This document shows positions 19,451 to 30,600 of a stretch of DNA of 64,000 nucleotides, piece by piece. Position 1 is the stretch's first letter; each line of letters opens with the position of its first letter. Below the pieces are notes generated by a model, which did no database searches, was not told the DNA's origin, and saw nothing but the letters and a program-made list of their open reading frames with translations. The position numbers and the translations under genes are program-made. Source of the DNA: Acorus gramineus (taxonomy: Eukaryota; Streptophyta; Magnoliopsida; Acorales; Acoraceae); NCBI GenBank assembly GCA_030737835.1, contig JAUJYN010000052.1:311901-375900 (forward strand). Direction: 5' to 3'.

Positions 19451-22400
19451 TGTCACGCCCCAGGACGGCCGTCCCCGGGTCGCGGCAAGTGTATATAGGA
19501 TATCAGCAGTCTAAACAGGGAATCAATAAATCACTCCAAACAGCAACTAAAAAGACAACAACACAGATGAAAGCAGGGCTGACAGAATATATACACAGAT
19601 AGCGGAAGCTAAAAGACAGAGTCTGTAATCCAAAAACATACTACAGACTCGATACATAATCAAACGTCCTGTGAGAGCCAATATACATAATACATCCAAA
19701 TAATACACAACTGGGTGCCCAAGCACAGAAATATATACATACAATAACAAGGAAGGATGCTGATGGCCTCAGAAACTCGCGGGACGTAGCGCTACTCCAC
19801 TACTGGTGCAGTCGCTCAGGGAGCTCCTCCTTCAAGTCCTCCTCAGTAATCACTGGAAAAATATTATGCGAGGGGTGAGCCACACGCTCAGTGAACAACA
19901 CAACCCATGCATCACAGATATATTAACCACAATTAATCAACAACTAGCCTCAAAGTGGCATAACAACATAAATCCAGTAGTTCGTACATCGCCGAACCAC
20001 CACACCCTCACCCTCACCCCTCAATAGGTGACATAGGATATTGGGACTTATAATCTTCCAAACACATCCATACACCCTCACCCTCACCGCTCAATAGGTG
20101 ACATAGGATATTGGGACTGATAATCATCCAAACACATCCATACACATCCATATTGGGACTGACTAGGCTGTTAATCATCCTTGGTCCACCGATAGCCTCT
20201 CCTCCACACCGTAGCTTGCCTGGTCTACTCCCACATTCAGCACAGTCCGAGTCCAAGATCAGGAGGTGCCTACTGATGGGAGCCCTCTATCAGGATAGCC
20301 TGTCTAACGCTGAGGAGTTCCTACACGGATCCAACGAAGGGAAGAGAAACAGCCTACCCACACACATATGATCCACTCGGATCCGCTGACAATATATCTC
20401 TACAACTCTAATGTCTTGAATTCATCAGAATTCCTCCAGGGCGCATAACCAAGATGCGGGGAACATGCATTAGTATAAACGGGAAAAGAAACCTTGGGAG
20501 GGCACCATGAGGTCCCGATATAGGACATCCCGACAACCAAACAAGGAACACGGAGCACCCTAGCCCGGGTCTCAATGTTGACCTCACAAGGCCCCTTAAA
20601 TATTCCCTAAGGCATGCAATAATGTTACCAGTTGCATTTACTTTAACAAGTTAAACTAATAGGAGCATACAAAGGCCGAGGCTTTCCTAGCATGATAACA
20701 AAGGGGACAAGATGCATGGCTCTTACACAACCTAAGGGTGCAAGTCCCTAACATAATCAGTCTAGCGTAGCATGCATACTACCTATCAATCATGCTTGCA
20801 TGGATTACATATTAAACAGGTTAATATTAATCTATGGTGCCCCAGGGGAGGACGGTATACGCCCAAGTGCATATAGCGCCTCCCAACTGGGTTGGATTAT
20901 CCCACTCACCGGTAGTCGGGTCGTCGCGTGACCGTCCGTCAAGATCTGCAAGACAGGGTATCAACTGGTGAGTGAAATCCACAAATACCACAAAAATACA
21001 CAAAAATACTCCAAAAGTACCCAACACTCGGGCAAACGTACATACGGCCCGTACGCACGCTAGCCCGAGCACCCCGGCTCACTCCCGAACTCCCCGGGCA
21101 GCCGCTCGCACGGCCACCCGCCCCTGGCGCACAGCCGAGCCCCGGCCCACCCGCCCCTGGCGCACTGTCGAGCCCATCATGCACGCCCGGACTCCCTGCC
21201 GGATCACCCCGGGTGCACCGCGCGCTCGCTGCGCCCCAGCGCAGCAACCCGCGCGCACACCCGCATGGCCCGCGCGCACTCCGCACGCACCACCGCTCGC
21301 CTCGCCGCGCACCCCGCGCGCACCACCGCTCGCCTCGCCTCGTCGCGCGTACACCTGCGCCTCTGCCCAGCGCTCCGCGCGCATGCTCCTGCACGGTGCC
21401 CAGCGCCCAGCTCCCAGCACCCTCGGCGCCCCATACAGCCAGCACGCCCAGCGCCCAGCACGCCCAGCGCCCAACGCAGCGCCTGCGCCACCCGAGCGCA
21501 CGCCCGCGCGCACGTCCGCGCGTACGCGCGCGCGCTCCCTGCCTCTGCACACCAGCTGCGCCTGCCTGCTGCCCAAGACAACCAACCACCCGCCCGAGCT
21601 CCTCTACCACCAACCACCGGCCACCAATGGCCTCCGACCGCCCCCAACCACCACCGACAGCCACCCACAGCCGCCGACCACCACCCAACCTCAAAACCAC
21701 CCTCCTAACAAGCATCTAAGCCAAAAAAAAGAAGGAAAAAGAGCTTACCAAGGGAAGGAAGGGAAGTTCGGTTGCTCTCCGCGCACCGAAACACCTCCCC
21801 AAAGACCTCCACCGCCGAGCTCCTCCCTAGCCCTCGAAATGGCTCAAATCAGGGGAGAAAAGAGAGGGGGAGAAGGGGCTAAACACCTCGGAATTCGAAT
21901 CTGAAAACACCGGGGTGTAGATCGGGACCGGATCTAACCTTTCTATGTTTTGGGTTTTAAGTTTTGAGAACCCTAGGTGGCTCAAAACTAAGAAAAGGAG
22001 AGAGGGGGAGAGAGAAAATGAGATTGAGAAGATGATGAATAGTGTAGGGCAACATTTTAGAGCAACATTTTAGATCCCACTTAAATAGTGAGGATTAAAG
22101 ACTTTAAGTGGGTTTTGACTTGGGTCAACCCAACCACAAATAAAAACAAAAAGGGTTGACCAAGTCATGGGCCCACTTTGACCAAGTCAACTCTCCCAAT
22201 GACTTCTCGCTCGGTCAAAACCTGGATACGCCCCGGAACTGTGAAATTTCAGAAACGTTACTGGAATTCGATGAAATTTTCGTGAGTGGCTTGGAATGGC
22301 ACCAGGACACATAATATGCAGTTAGATTTTCAATCGGAGTCCTCTAGCTCAGGACGATAGCTAACAGTCCAAAATTTTGCGGTTCCGATCGAAAAACAAA

Positions 22401-22468
22401 AAAAACTCAAAAACTACCAAAATGCTCCAATGGTTACCAGCAGGCTAAAAAGTGACACATATATAACA
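19451..22468 (-). mobile_element. Solo LTR of family B, number 3, minus orientation (copy 1)
   Basis: On the plus strand it reads TGTCACGCCCC to CATATATAACA, i.e. an inverted LTR B of 3018 bp. Flanks are GGAGC (19446-19450) and GGAGA (22469-22473). Copy 2 has GGAGA on its left side, and unoccupied LTR A reads AGGAGAATTC (2338-2347), so the true duplication is GGAGA with one later A to C change in copy 1. It splits LTR A within the hairpin-rich intron. A CpG block lies at 21040-21600. Confidence 0.93.
21040..21600 (-). repeat. CpG-saturated block of LTR B3
   Basis: GCGC-, CCGC- and GCCCAGCGCCCAGC-rich low-complexity sequence. Copy 2 lacks about 25 bp here (near 63930). Open frames of up to 310 codons are compositional. 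Confidence 0.8.
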
Positions 22469-23154
22469 GGAGAATTCATTATCTTATCGGATTGTTAAGC
22501 CAGTAGTTGGGGCGTGACACTCCCCCTGTGTCCTAGCAACACAACGGTGTAGGAGTACAGTAGTATTCAATATCTCGATAAGTGATTATCGAGAATAGTT
22601 GTTTTTCCATTGGGTTCGCTTTGCGAACATGGAATGTTTACTCCCAATGTCGTCCCTGTTGAAGAGGGCCGGGTTGTAGTTGTCCTGACAGAGGGCTCCC
22701 ACCCGTAGCTACCACCGATGCGTTCGGGAGTGTACTGATCGTGGGAGTGTACCAGGTAGAGGCTACCCGGGAGAGGGTTAACGAATGATATTGCGAGCGT
22801 GGAATCGTTCTCCCCTTCATTGGATCCGATGTAGGAACTTCCCGGCGTTGGAAAAGCTGTCCTGATAGAGGGCTCCCATCCGTAGGTACCACCGAGGCGT
22901 TCGGAAGCGTACTGATCGTGGGAGTATACCAGGTAGTGATTACCCGGGGAAAGGGCTACCGGTGGACCAAGGGTGTAGAGCAATTTAAGTCTCTTCCAAA
23001 AGTCCCAAGAGTCTCCCTCCGGGAGTGAGGGTGAGGATGAGGTGAAGACACGTTGCCTCGTGACCCATTCGTTGTTCGTCCGTTCCCATAGTTGTTGGGT
23101 CCGGTCTCGTATCGATGTTTAAAGACATCGTTGGGCAGTTATCTCGATGTAGAT

Positions 23155-23389
23155 GATCCAGTAGTGTTGCGTAGACCAGTAATCCCGGGTCTCCTCGACC
23201 AACGGTATGGTCTCTCCCCAAAGTCCCAAGAGTCTCCCTCCGAGAGTGAGGGTGAGGGTGAGGGTGAGGTTGGTGATCCAGTAGTGATGTGTGGACTAGT
23301 AATCCCGGGTCTCCTCGACCAACGGTATGGTCTCTCCCTGAAAGTCCCAAGAGTCTCCCTCCGAGAGTGAGGGTGAGGGGGAGGTTGGT
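23155..23389 (+). repeat. 115-bp tandem repeat, two units, 3' LTR A
   Basis: Units start GATCC at 23155 and 23275. The first has one extra GAGGGT hexamer. Same unit as 3021-3479. Confidence 0.9.
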
Positions 23390-23921
23390 CGCGTCGCCGT
23401 GTGACCCTGTTATCCATGGCTTTCCACCCATGTTTACCTTAAAAGGAAATTGTTTATGTATTGAACTGTTATATGGTGATTCGTTTCCAGCAACTCACTG
23501 AGCTTGTAGCTCACCCCTCGCATACTGTTTCTTTTCAGGGGTAGTGTTGGGCGTGGAGCTGGAGCTTTCTTGTGGCATGGTCTTATGGGCGTGGAGCGTT
23601 CTTCCGACGGGTGGCAGGTGCGAGGCTGTCAGCAGTCCTAGAGTCATTGTATATATTGTAAATCGTGCATGTGGCACAGGTTGTATTTTATTTGGTCTAG
23701 ACTTGGCTCTCACAAGATAGTGATTGTGTATTCGAGTCTATAATAATGTTTTTGGTTTATAGACATTGTTTATATATTATGCTTCCGCTTTTTAGTCAGT
23801 TATCATTATCCTTGCTTTGCCACCTTGTATGTTGTTGTTGAAGTCTTTATTGACCTCAGGTATTGATAGCTGATATTTCATTATTGCCACGTCTCGGTGA
23901 CGGCCGCTCTGGGGCGTGACA

Positions 23922-24158
23922 GTAGACGTCCTTAGCCTTATCAGCAGAAGCGGAGGAATTATTAGTATTAAATAAAGAACTCTTGTGTATTCGTTCAAAC
24001 TTAAGAATGAATTATTGAGATCCTATGGTTGGTTTTGTTTTAAATCCTGAGAGTATTTTATGTGTTTATTTATATTATCCGATATATTGTGCATTGTGCT
24101 GCAGTAACGCACCGTATCACATGCCTTAATTAAGGATAATGGGTACACGGGCGTTACA
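23922..24158 (+). mobile_element. Right fragment of LTR D, the target of element A
   Basis: It begins with the GTAGA target duplication, contains ACTCTTGTGTATTCG resembling the tail region of the other LTRs, and ends GGGCGTTACA, a CA-ending LTR terminus. It abuts a copia gag remnant at 24159. The matching left fragment, ending in GTAGA, is at about 39330-40597. The pair implies element A inserted into this older LTR. Confidence 0.6.
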
Positions 24159-24426
24159 GAAATAGAGAGTTTCATTATCATAAGACTAATCCGATTAGAG
24201 CGCTCCCATTTCTCATATAAAGCCCCTTTCATCAGGCATGCTTTCTTTAGTGAGTTCAGCATGTTCATCAACCCGAAGCGCATAATCCAAATCCATACAC
24301 CCAAGAAATTTTTTAACATGCTCTTTCCATTTTGCAAAATTAGATCCATTAAGCATTGAGATGCTATTCAGGTTGGTAGATATAGAAGATGCATTTACTA
24401 CACAAGAGATTAAGAAATGCTCACAA
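24159..24426 (-). pseudogene. Ty1/copia gag (UBN2-type) remnant
   Basis: Read on the minus strand, one frame gives LNSISMLNGSNFAKWKEHV, then FLGCMDLDYAL and HAELTKESMPDE. A second frame continues ALYEKWERSNRISLMIMK. Together they match the order of the N-terminal half of plant copia Gag (UBN2 domain): the LNGSNF.KW block, the GCMDLD.AL block, and the YEKWERSNR.SLMIMK block. A frameshift near 24220 separates the two frames, and the gene is cut at 24159 by the end of LTR D. No capsid C-terminal half, zinc knuckle or pol is present. It is a dead fragment of an element older than LTR D. Confidence 0.8.
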
Positions 24427-26156
24427 TTAACAATTATCCCATCTACTATAGCAATAATGAATAAACATATAAAATACAATAATCATCATGCATTTTCTTT
24501 AATTTTGTGGTCTACTTTGAAAATTACATATATTCTTTTAATAATTTCTTCTGTTGAGGAACCTAACACATCATTGTAATCAATCTTTTGGGAAAGTATT
24601 ACAATATGTAAATGGTTATCTCCGACATAAGACTAATTAATATGAACAACATAAAACTAGGCCCGACAAAATAATAGTCTTCCATTGGGTCGGCTATTGA
24701 ACGCATGGGTTGACCATAGAAATACATCACTCACATCAACTATATTACACCGTCTATAATCTAGCCAAAATAACAACCTTTGGGCCAATTGTTGTTCGCA
24801 TGGGTATACCACTTTATGCAACCATAAACTTTTATCTCAAAATAAAGAAAGTCTTCATCACAGAGGCCACTTTGATGACGCTTCATGTCAATTTTTTCAA
24901 TTTTAAAATCCTGATTGTAAAAGATTTGTGCTCCAAAAATCTCTATTATATTATCTTTATTGAAATGAACAATATATATGTCGCCGAACATAAACAGTGA
25001 AGCAAATTGAAATTTGTTTTAAATTACACATCTATATGCTTCCAATTAATTAATTATAAACTAAAAATAAATATTAATTGATCTTATGTTCCGGCAAATT
25101 TCTTTTGGTTCGGGCGAGGCTCGATTCATCCGCAGTCAATGATTAAAATAATAATAAGAAAAGGAAATTTAAATGAGATCACATCCCCTAATATTCACGG
25201 ATCACATTAAACATCTGTATCCAATTATCAGAAGAAAAAAAAATCGTTGGGATCAGATTATATATACACACATTGACGGAAATCAAATATAATGCATGTG
25301 ATCCGGAATATAATTATATCAAGCATAAACATAAAATTTGCATGTGATCCTGAATGTCCCGAATATGGATGGATCGTATTTTTCAAGCCCGCCGCCCTCT
25401 TTGTTCGATTTCATATATAAAAAAAATTACAAACATCATTGTATTCGGTATCCTTATGTGTTCTTGATCAAACACGAATAAACTTTATACCGATATACAA
25501 TCCTAATTTAATATTGCTTATTTCCTGAAAGAGAATAAAACTTTATTTGCTTTCTTCCATGATCCTGGAAGAGGCTCTAAGGTAGGTCTTCCATCTCCAA
25601 GTCCCTCTTTCTTTTGCCTTCTCTCACACAATGATAATGATGGGATGAGTATGAGAAAGAGAATTTAGGGTTTAGAGTGGGGACCCCACCATTTATATAG
25701 ACAACCCAAACTACGTCTTTGCCCATCATAATGATTGGAATTACAAATGGGTCCTTAATAGGTCTTTACATATAAAAATTGAATCTGTACTCACTTAATA
25801 CACGTGTAATTGAACGTTCATAAGAGATGTGTATTTAACCTTATCAAAAATTAAATCACAACTGAATAGATATAATCAACACCACTCATTTCTTTATTTA
25901 ACAGTCAACAATGCCTAATAATGTGATTTATGTAGGCTCACCTTAAAGAAATTTCCAAAATAAGAGTCTTGACCAGAACTGTATTTGTGTGTGTATGATT
26001 TGTATGTGTTTTTTTATATGGTAAATTAGCAATATGGCATTAATAATTAGTGAATATGAGTATTGTTTGATGTTAAGTTAATTGTAATCATATTTGTTGC
26101 ATTTTATAGTTAAAATGTTTATAGTGGAGTTGATGGTTCACATGATGATGAAACTG
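24427..26156. other. AT-rich stretch, probably copia leader/LTR remains
   Basis: No open frame resembles a known protein. On the minus strand a TATA-like TATATAAAT (25691-25699) is followed by a CTAAACCCTAAATTCTC leader-like run. This lies upstream of the minus-strand copia gag, so part of this may be its 5' LTR. No PBS or LTR termini could be found. Confidence 0.35.
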
Positions 26157-26316
26157 TTGCCCATGCTTCTCTATATCTAAAGGAAAATGTTACCCATGTC
26201 CACACTTCACAAACCATTTATGAACGAATGTAGGATTATCATGTGCCATTCATGCTATGCCCGTTCATGCTATGACTTTCTTGCCCATGCTTTCCTGTAT
26301 TTAAAGGAAAATGTTA
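26157..26316 (+). repeat. Imperfect 36-bp direct repeat pair
   Basis: TTGCCCATGCTTCTCTATAT and the next 16 bases (26157-26192) recur with a few changes at 26281-26316. It sits just upstream of the OEP16-2 exon, in what would be its intron. Confidence 0.6.
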
Positions 26317-26388
26317 ATCTCTTCACTTTTGCAGTCCAAACGTGTTTTAAAATTTGTTTTCTGAAGTATATGCATGTTGTGATTGCAG

Positions 26389-26533
26389 AAAAAAACAACG
26401 CAGTTGTAGGGGCGATAACAGGAGTTGCATTGGCTCTCATGACGAATAGACCCTCACACGAACAGATCGTTCAATGCGCCATCACCGGGAAGCTCTTTCC
26501 GCGGTAGCCAATCTCCTCACCGGGATAATTTAG
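26389..26533 (+). pseudogene. OEP16-2: Last exon of an OEP16-2-like chloroplast envelope protein, frameshifted
   Basis: Directly after an acceptor-like GATTGCAG, the frame reads KNNAVVGAITGVALALMTN, RPSHEQIVQCAITG and then shifts. In the next frame ALSAVANLLTGII ends at TAG (26531-26533). From knowledge of the family this matches the C-terminus of OEP16-2, a Tim17/22/23-related (PRAT) protein of the chloroplast outer envelope linked to amino-acid transport in seeds. One base is missing near 26490, so the uncorrected frame stops about 17 bases later at a TAG (26505-26507). Upstream exons are not in the window; copia-type debris lies on that side. Codon use and AT content fit a host gene rather than the flanking TEs. 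It faces the V-PPase exon tail to tail. Confidence 0.72.
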
Positions 26534-27231
26534 ATTTTTGTCTTGGTTTGAAAGCATTTTGAAGTCTTCATGCGTTTGCTTTTTTGATGTTCTTTAGAAC
26601 ATCAGCTTCTTTTTTCTTTTTTCCAAGTAACTCTTGTGATTCTATTGTTCTGCTGCGTGGTTTATGCTGGTTTGGTTAGTTTCTCAGTGCATCATTTTTG
26701 CGTGTGCTTCTTCAGAGGAGACTTATAATCTTTGGTTCATCAATCTAATCTAACAGTGTCTTCCAATTTTGATATGATAAACTTTAGCCAATACACAAAC
26801 TTAGAATACTCCAAATACTAGTATATCCATGTACGATGAGAAGGTAGTTTGTGTATATATGAACACAATTCTAAAAAAAAAAAAGTATGTGCTGAGATAA
26901 AAAATTGGATAATAAAACCATGAGTTGTAGTATTGTAAATAAATTTAAGGCCATTTTGGCATTCATTCTCCTGTTGGAACTTGGGATGATTTTTTATTTT
27001 TATTTTGGCTTGGTTCTTGGAATGAATTTTCCATTCCTTGCAAAATTTCTTTCATTCCTCTTTCTTCCGCCATTCATGACAAGCACTCAAGCAGTACTAA
27101 TAAACTATAAATAAACAATTTCACAAAGATTTACCAATTGCATGTGCACATAAATTCAAAACATGACTATGAAACCTGGATACAACTTAATCAAAATATT
27201 CTTTGAAGATAACAAGCAAATGGTTGACAAA
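26534..27231. other. Low-copy AT-rich intergenic or 3' UTR sequence
   Basis: Lies between the two convergent gene ends. The first part may be OEP16-2 3' UTR. A 69-codon hydrophobic open frame at 26905 is not credible as a gene (no similarity recognised, T-rich composition). Confidence 0.5.
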
Positions 27232-27274
27232 CCCCCCCCCCCCCCCCCCCCCCCCCTCCCCCCAAAAAAAAAAA
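27232..27274 (+). repeat. Homopolymer tract C25-T-C6-A11
   Basis: Twenty-five C, one T, six C and eleven A in a row. The length should be treated as uncertain because homopolymers are error-prone in sequencing. Confidence 0.9.
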
Positions 27275-27467
27275 TCCATATAACCTGGAGGACTTGATTA
27301 TACAAAATGTAGGACATCTATCTATGAATCAAAAGCAACAATATAATGACAGTACTCTATCCCCAACTTCAAGGCTTATTCATCATATACTAACATAAGA
27401 TACATCTAAAAATGTTACCAAGGTGAAACATTTCTTTGCGCACTCTGCAATAGCGAAGAATCATAGT
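27275..27467 (-). other. Probable 3' UTR of the V-PPase remnant
   Basis: AT-rich, non-repetitive sequence directly downstream (minus strand) of the V-PPase stop codon. No other feature is visible. Confidence 0.4.
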
Positions 27468-27680
27468 TCACAGCCACTTGAAAAGTAATCCTCCATAAGC
27501 TGCGAAAAGCGGGGCAAAGACTAGTGATTCTACTGCCATGAGCTTGATGAGAATGTTAAGGGAAGGGCCAGAGGTGTCTTTGAGGGGATTGTCAATCGTG
27601 TCACCGATGACTGCAACTTTGTGTGGAGAAGATCCCTTGGGACCCAGTGATCATGCATGGTCAGATATACCGCCTACACG
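27468..27680 (-). pseudogene. AVP1: Last exon of vacuolar H+-pyrophosphatase, with internal stop
   Basis: Minus-strand codons from about 27671 to the TGA at 27468-27470 read GISDHA, stop, [19 protein letters not shown], then [30 protein letters not shown] and [11 protein letters not shown]. This is the C-terminus of type I (K+-dependent) V-PPase, the tonoplast proton pump driven by pyrophosphate. Two lesions: the Arg codon before SLGPKG is TGA (27651-27653), consistent with CGA to TGA, and the third acidic motif DX3DX3D reads DTIDNPLKD, so its middle Asp (and the preceding Gly) are changed. An AG at 27674-27675 may be the exon's acceptor. The minus-strand LTR begins at 27681, a few bases upstream, and the other exons are absent. 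Almost certainly non-functional. Confidence 0.85.
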
Positions 27681-30600
27681 TGTCACGCCCCAGGGCGGCC
27701 GTCCCCGAGACGTGGCAATAATGAAATATTAGCTATCAATACCTGATGTCAATAGAGACTCCAACAACAACACACAAGGTGGCAAGGCAAGGATAATGAT
27801 AACTGACTGAAAAGTGGAAGCATAATATATAAACAATGTCTATAAATAAAAAACATTATTACAGACTCGAATACACAATCAATGTCCTGTGAGAGCCAAG
27901 TCTAGACCAAATAAATACAGTCTGTGCCACATGCACAATTTATAAAACATAAAATAACTCTAGGACTGCTGACAGCCTCGCACTCGCCACCCGCCGGAAG
28001 AACGCTCCACGCCCATAAGACCACGCCACAGGGAAGCTCCAACTCCACGCCCAACACTGCCCCTGAAAAGAAACAGTATGCGAGGGGTGAGCTACAAACT
28101 TAGTGAGTGGCTAGAAACCAATCACCATACAACAGTTCAATACTCAAACAATTTCCTCTCAAGGAAAACATGGGTAGAAACCCAATGGATAATAAGGCCA
28201 CGCGACGGCGCGACCAACCTCACCCTCACCCTCACTCCCGGAGGAAGACTCTTGGGACTTTTGGGGAGAGACCATACCGTTGGTCGAAGAGACGCGGAAT
28301 TACTGGTCCACACAACACTACTGAATCACCAACCTCACCCTCACTCCCGGAGGGAGACTCTTGGGACTCTTGGGGAGAGACCATACCGTTGGTCGAGGAG
28401 ACCCAGAATTACTGGTCTACACAACACTACTGGATCATCTACATCGAGATAACTGCCCAACGATGTCTTTGAGCATCGATACGCAACCGGACCCAACAAC
28501 TATGGGAACGGACGAACCACGAATGGGTCATGCGGCGACGTGTCTTCACCTCATCCTCACCCTCACCCTTTACAGGTGACATAGGAATTTCGGAGTGATT
28601 AGATTCCTCTACACCCTCGATCCACCGGTAGCCCTTTTCCCGGGTATTCACTACCTCGTATACTCCCACGATCAGTACGCTTCCGAACGCCTCGGTGGTA
28701 CCTACGGATGGGAGCCCTCTGTCAGGACAGCTTTTCCAACGCCGGGAAGTTCCTACATCGGATCCAACGAAGGGGAGAACGATTCCACGCTCGCAATATC
28801 ATTCGTTAGCTCTCTCCCGGGTAGCCTCTACCTGGTATACCCCCACGATCAGTACATCTTGCCGCATGCATCGATAGTACCTACAGGTGGGGGCCCTCTG
28901 TCAGGACAGCTACAACCTGGGCCGCTTCAACACGGATGACATTGGGAGGAAACACTCCATGTTCGCAAAGCGAACCCAATGGAAAAACAACTACTCTTGA
29001 TAATCACATATCGATGATAGCGAACACTATTGTACTCCCACACGGTTGCGTCGCTCGGACACAAGGGGGGGTTGCCTCTACTCTCACGCAGAAATAATCC
29101 CAAGGCACATAACCCAACAGGCAGTTCATATACACACCTAGCACGGGTAGGCCTAGCTTAATGCCCCAACTACCGGCTTAACAAAACCGATAAGATAATG
29201 AATTCTCCTGAGTGCATCGCTCGGATGCACGGGGGCGATTTCATCGCTAGCGCTCTAACTAATAAGGTACAACCCGACAACGGGTCATACCCACGCCTAT
29301 TCCAGATAGGCCTAATCAGTTTTAACATGTGCATAATTATTACAGGAGAATTCTATCACTGAAGGAACTTGATCCACATGCACAATAACCTATGCTTAAC
29401 TATAGGGGTTCTCCCTAACATGAGTATATGGCATAAACAACACATCATGCAACATACATACAAGGCAAGGCCTAACTACACATACATATGAGGGCACTAA
29501 TCGTATAAACATACAAAATATACTCTAACATGCGTTGGATATCACCAACTTAAAAGAAAGGGTCAAGCGCGATCTCGCACACTAACAGGTGCATGCCAAT
29601 ATTCCAAACGAACTTGAGTCGAGTAGGAAATCGCATCTACTTACTCAGTTCGTTCAGAGGGAGAGGGCAAGAGAGATCATCATCTCATGAAGCTGGTCAT
29701 AGCTTTGCCCCATTAGCATTGGCGCAACAACTACACCACGCCCTCGAGTCTTATCGCAAGGGAATATTAGGCAGGTGCCCGTTATTAACCCAGACTTAAT
29801 CATACTTGATATTCCAATTAATATGGTGGGAGTAGTATTACAGTACTACCTAAGGCAGGCCATATTCTATACATCCATACACATTACAAAAATACATGCC
29901 CATACTAGAGGGGCTCATGCAACACAATCATTCATACATGGATACAATACATGTATATAAGCCTAGCATGCAAGATATCTAACATATTATAGTTTAAGCA
30001 TGGCCATACTACTTATCTACACAAGTAGTATAGCTAGGGGGCCCCATCGATGCGCGACGCGCGACTACGCGCGTCGAGCGCATCCCGAGAGGGGGGGGGG
30101 ATTGGATCAAACCACTCACCGCAACCCGGGACCTCGCGCATCCCTTTCGATGAGATCTGCATGGTAAGGGCATCAAATTTGGTGAGTAACATCATAATAT
30201 AACGCTTAGAAATTACTAGAAATACCAAAGACTTAGACATGCACGCATACGGGCTCGCACGCATGCGAGCACGCGCGTACGCACGCATGCCCAAGTGCCC
30301 CAGCACCTACCCGAGCCCCTGGGCAGCCCCACGCATGCCCCAGCACGCGCACGCACGCACGCGCGCGCACCGGCACCCAGCCGTGCACCCAGACACACGC
30401 CCAGGCGCACTGCCCCGCGCGCACGCCCTGCGTGCACCGCACGCACCCGCCTGCGCGCGCCTGCCAGTGCCTCTCTACGCGCTCGCCCGCGCGCGCAGAC
30501 AGACCCCTGCGCGCGCCCAGCCATTCTTAACCCCTTTTTAACCACTTATAACCCCTTCCCCTCACTTCTCACTCACCCTAAACCAACTACCTAGCATGCA

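Larger units (their letters stand above)
1..21498. repeat. Copy 1 of a 42.5-kb-spaced segmental duplication
   Basis: This stretch matches 42542-64000 along its whole length, in the same orientation, including three solo LTR insertions and their target-site duplications. The offset drifts from 42541 at the left to 42502 at the right because of small indels. Differences are scattered substitutions and small indels, more frequent in the short-period tandem repeats (1046-1380, 3021-3479). I estimate about 99% identity by eye. The left boundary lies outside the window. Confidence 0.95.
17145..23921 (+). mobile_element. 3' LTR A, split by solo LTR B3 (copy 1)
   Basis: It starts TGTTATGCCCGTGTC and ends GGGGCGTGACA; without the B3 insert it is about 3.76 kb. 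TATA box at 17682, donor at 18013, 56-bp-type repeat 18170-18490, exon-2-like block before GTGAGTGG (about 18565), hairpin-rich intron, two 115-bp units (23155-23389), acceptor at 23537-23538. It is followed by GTAGA, the same 5 bp that precedes the 5' LTR A at 40593-40597. Confidence 0.9.

Noticed and set aside
24710..25000. 96-codon open frame on the plus strand and a 76-codon frame opposite
   Set aside because: No recognisable domain, AT-rich, overlapping frames on both strands. Probably old element debris.
26905..27114. 69-codon hydrophobic open frame
   Set aside because: T-rich sequence gives Phe/Leu runs by chance. No homologue recognised and no promoter or splice context.
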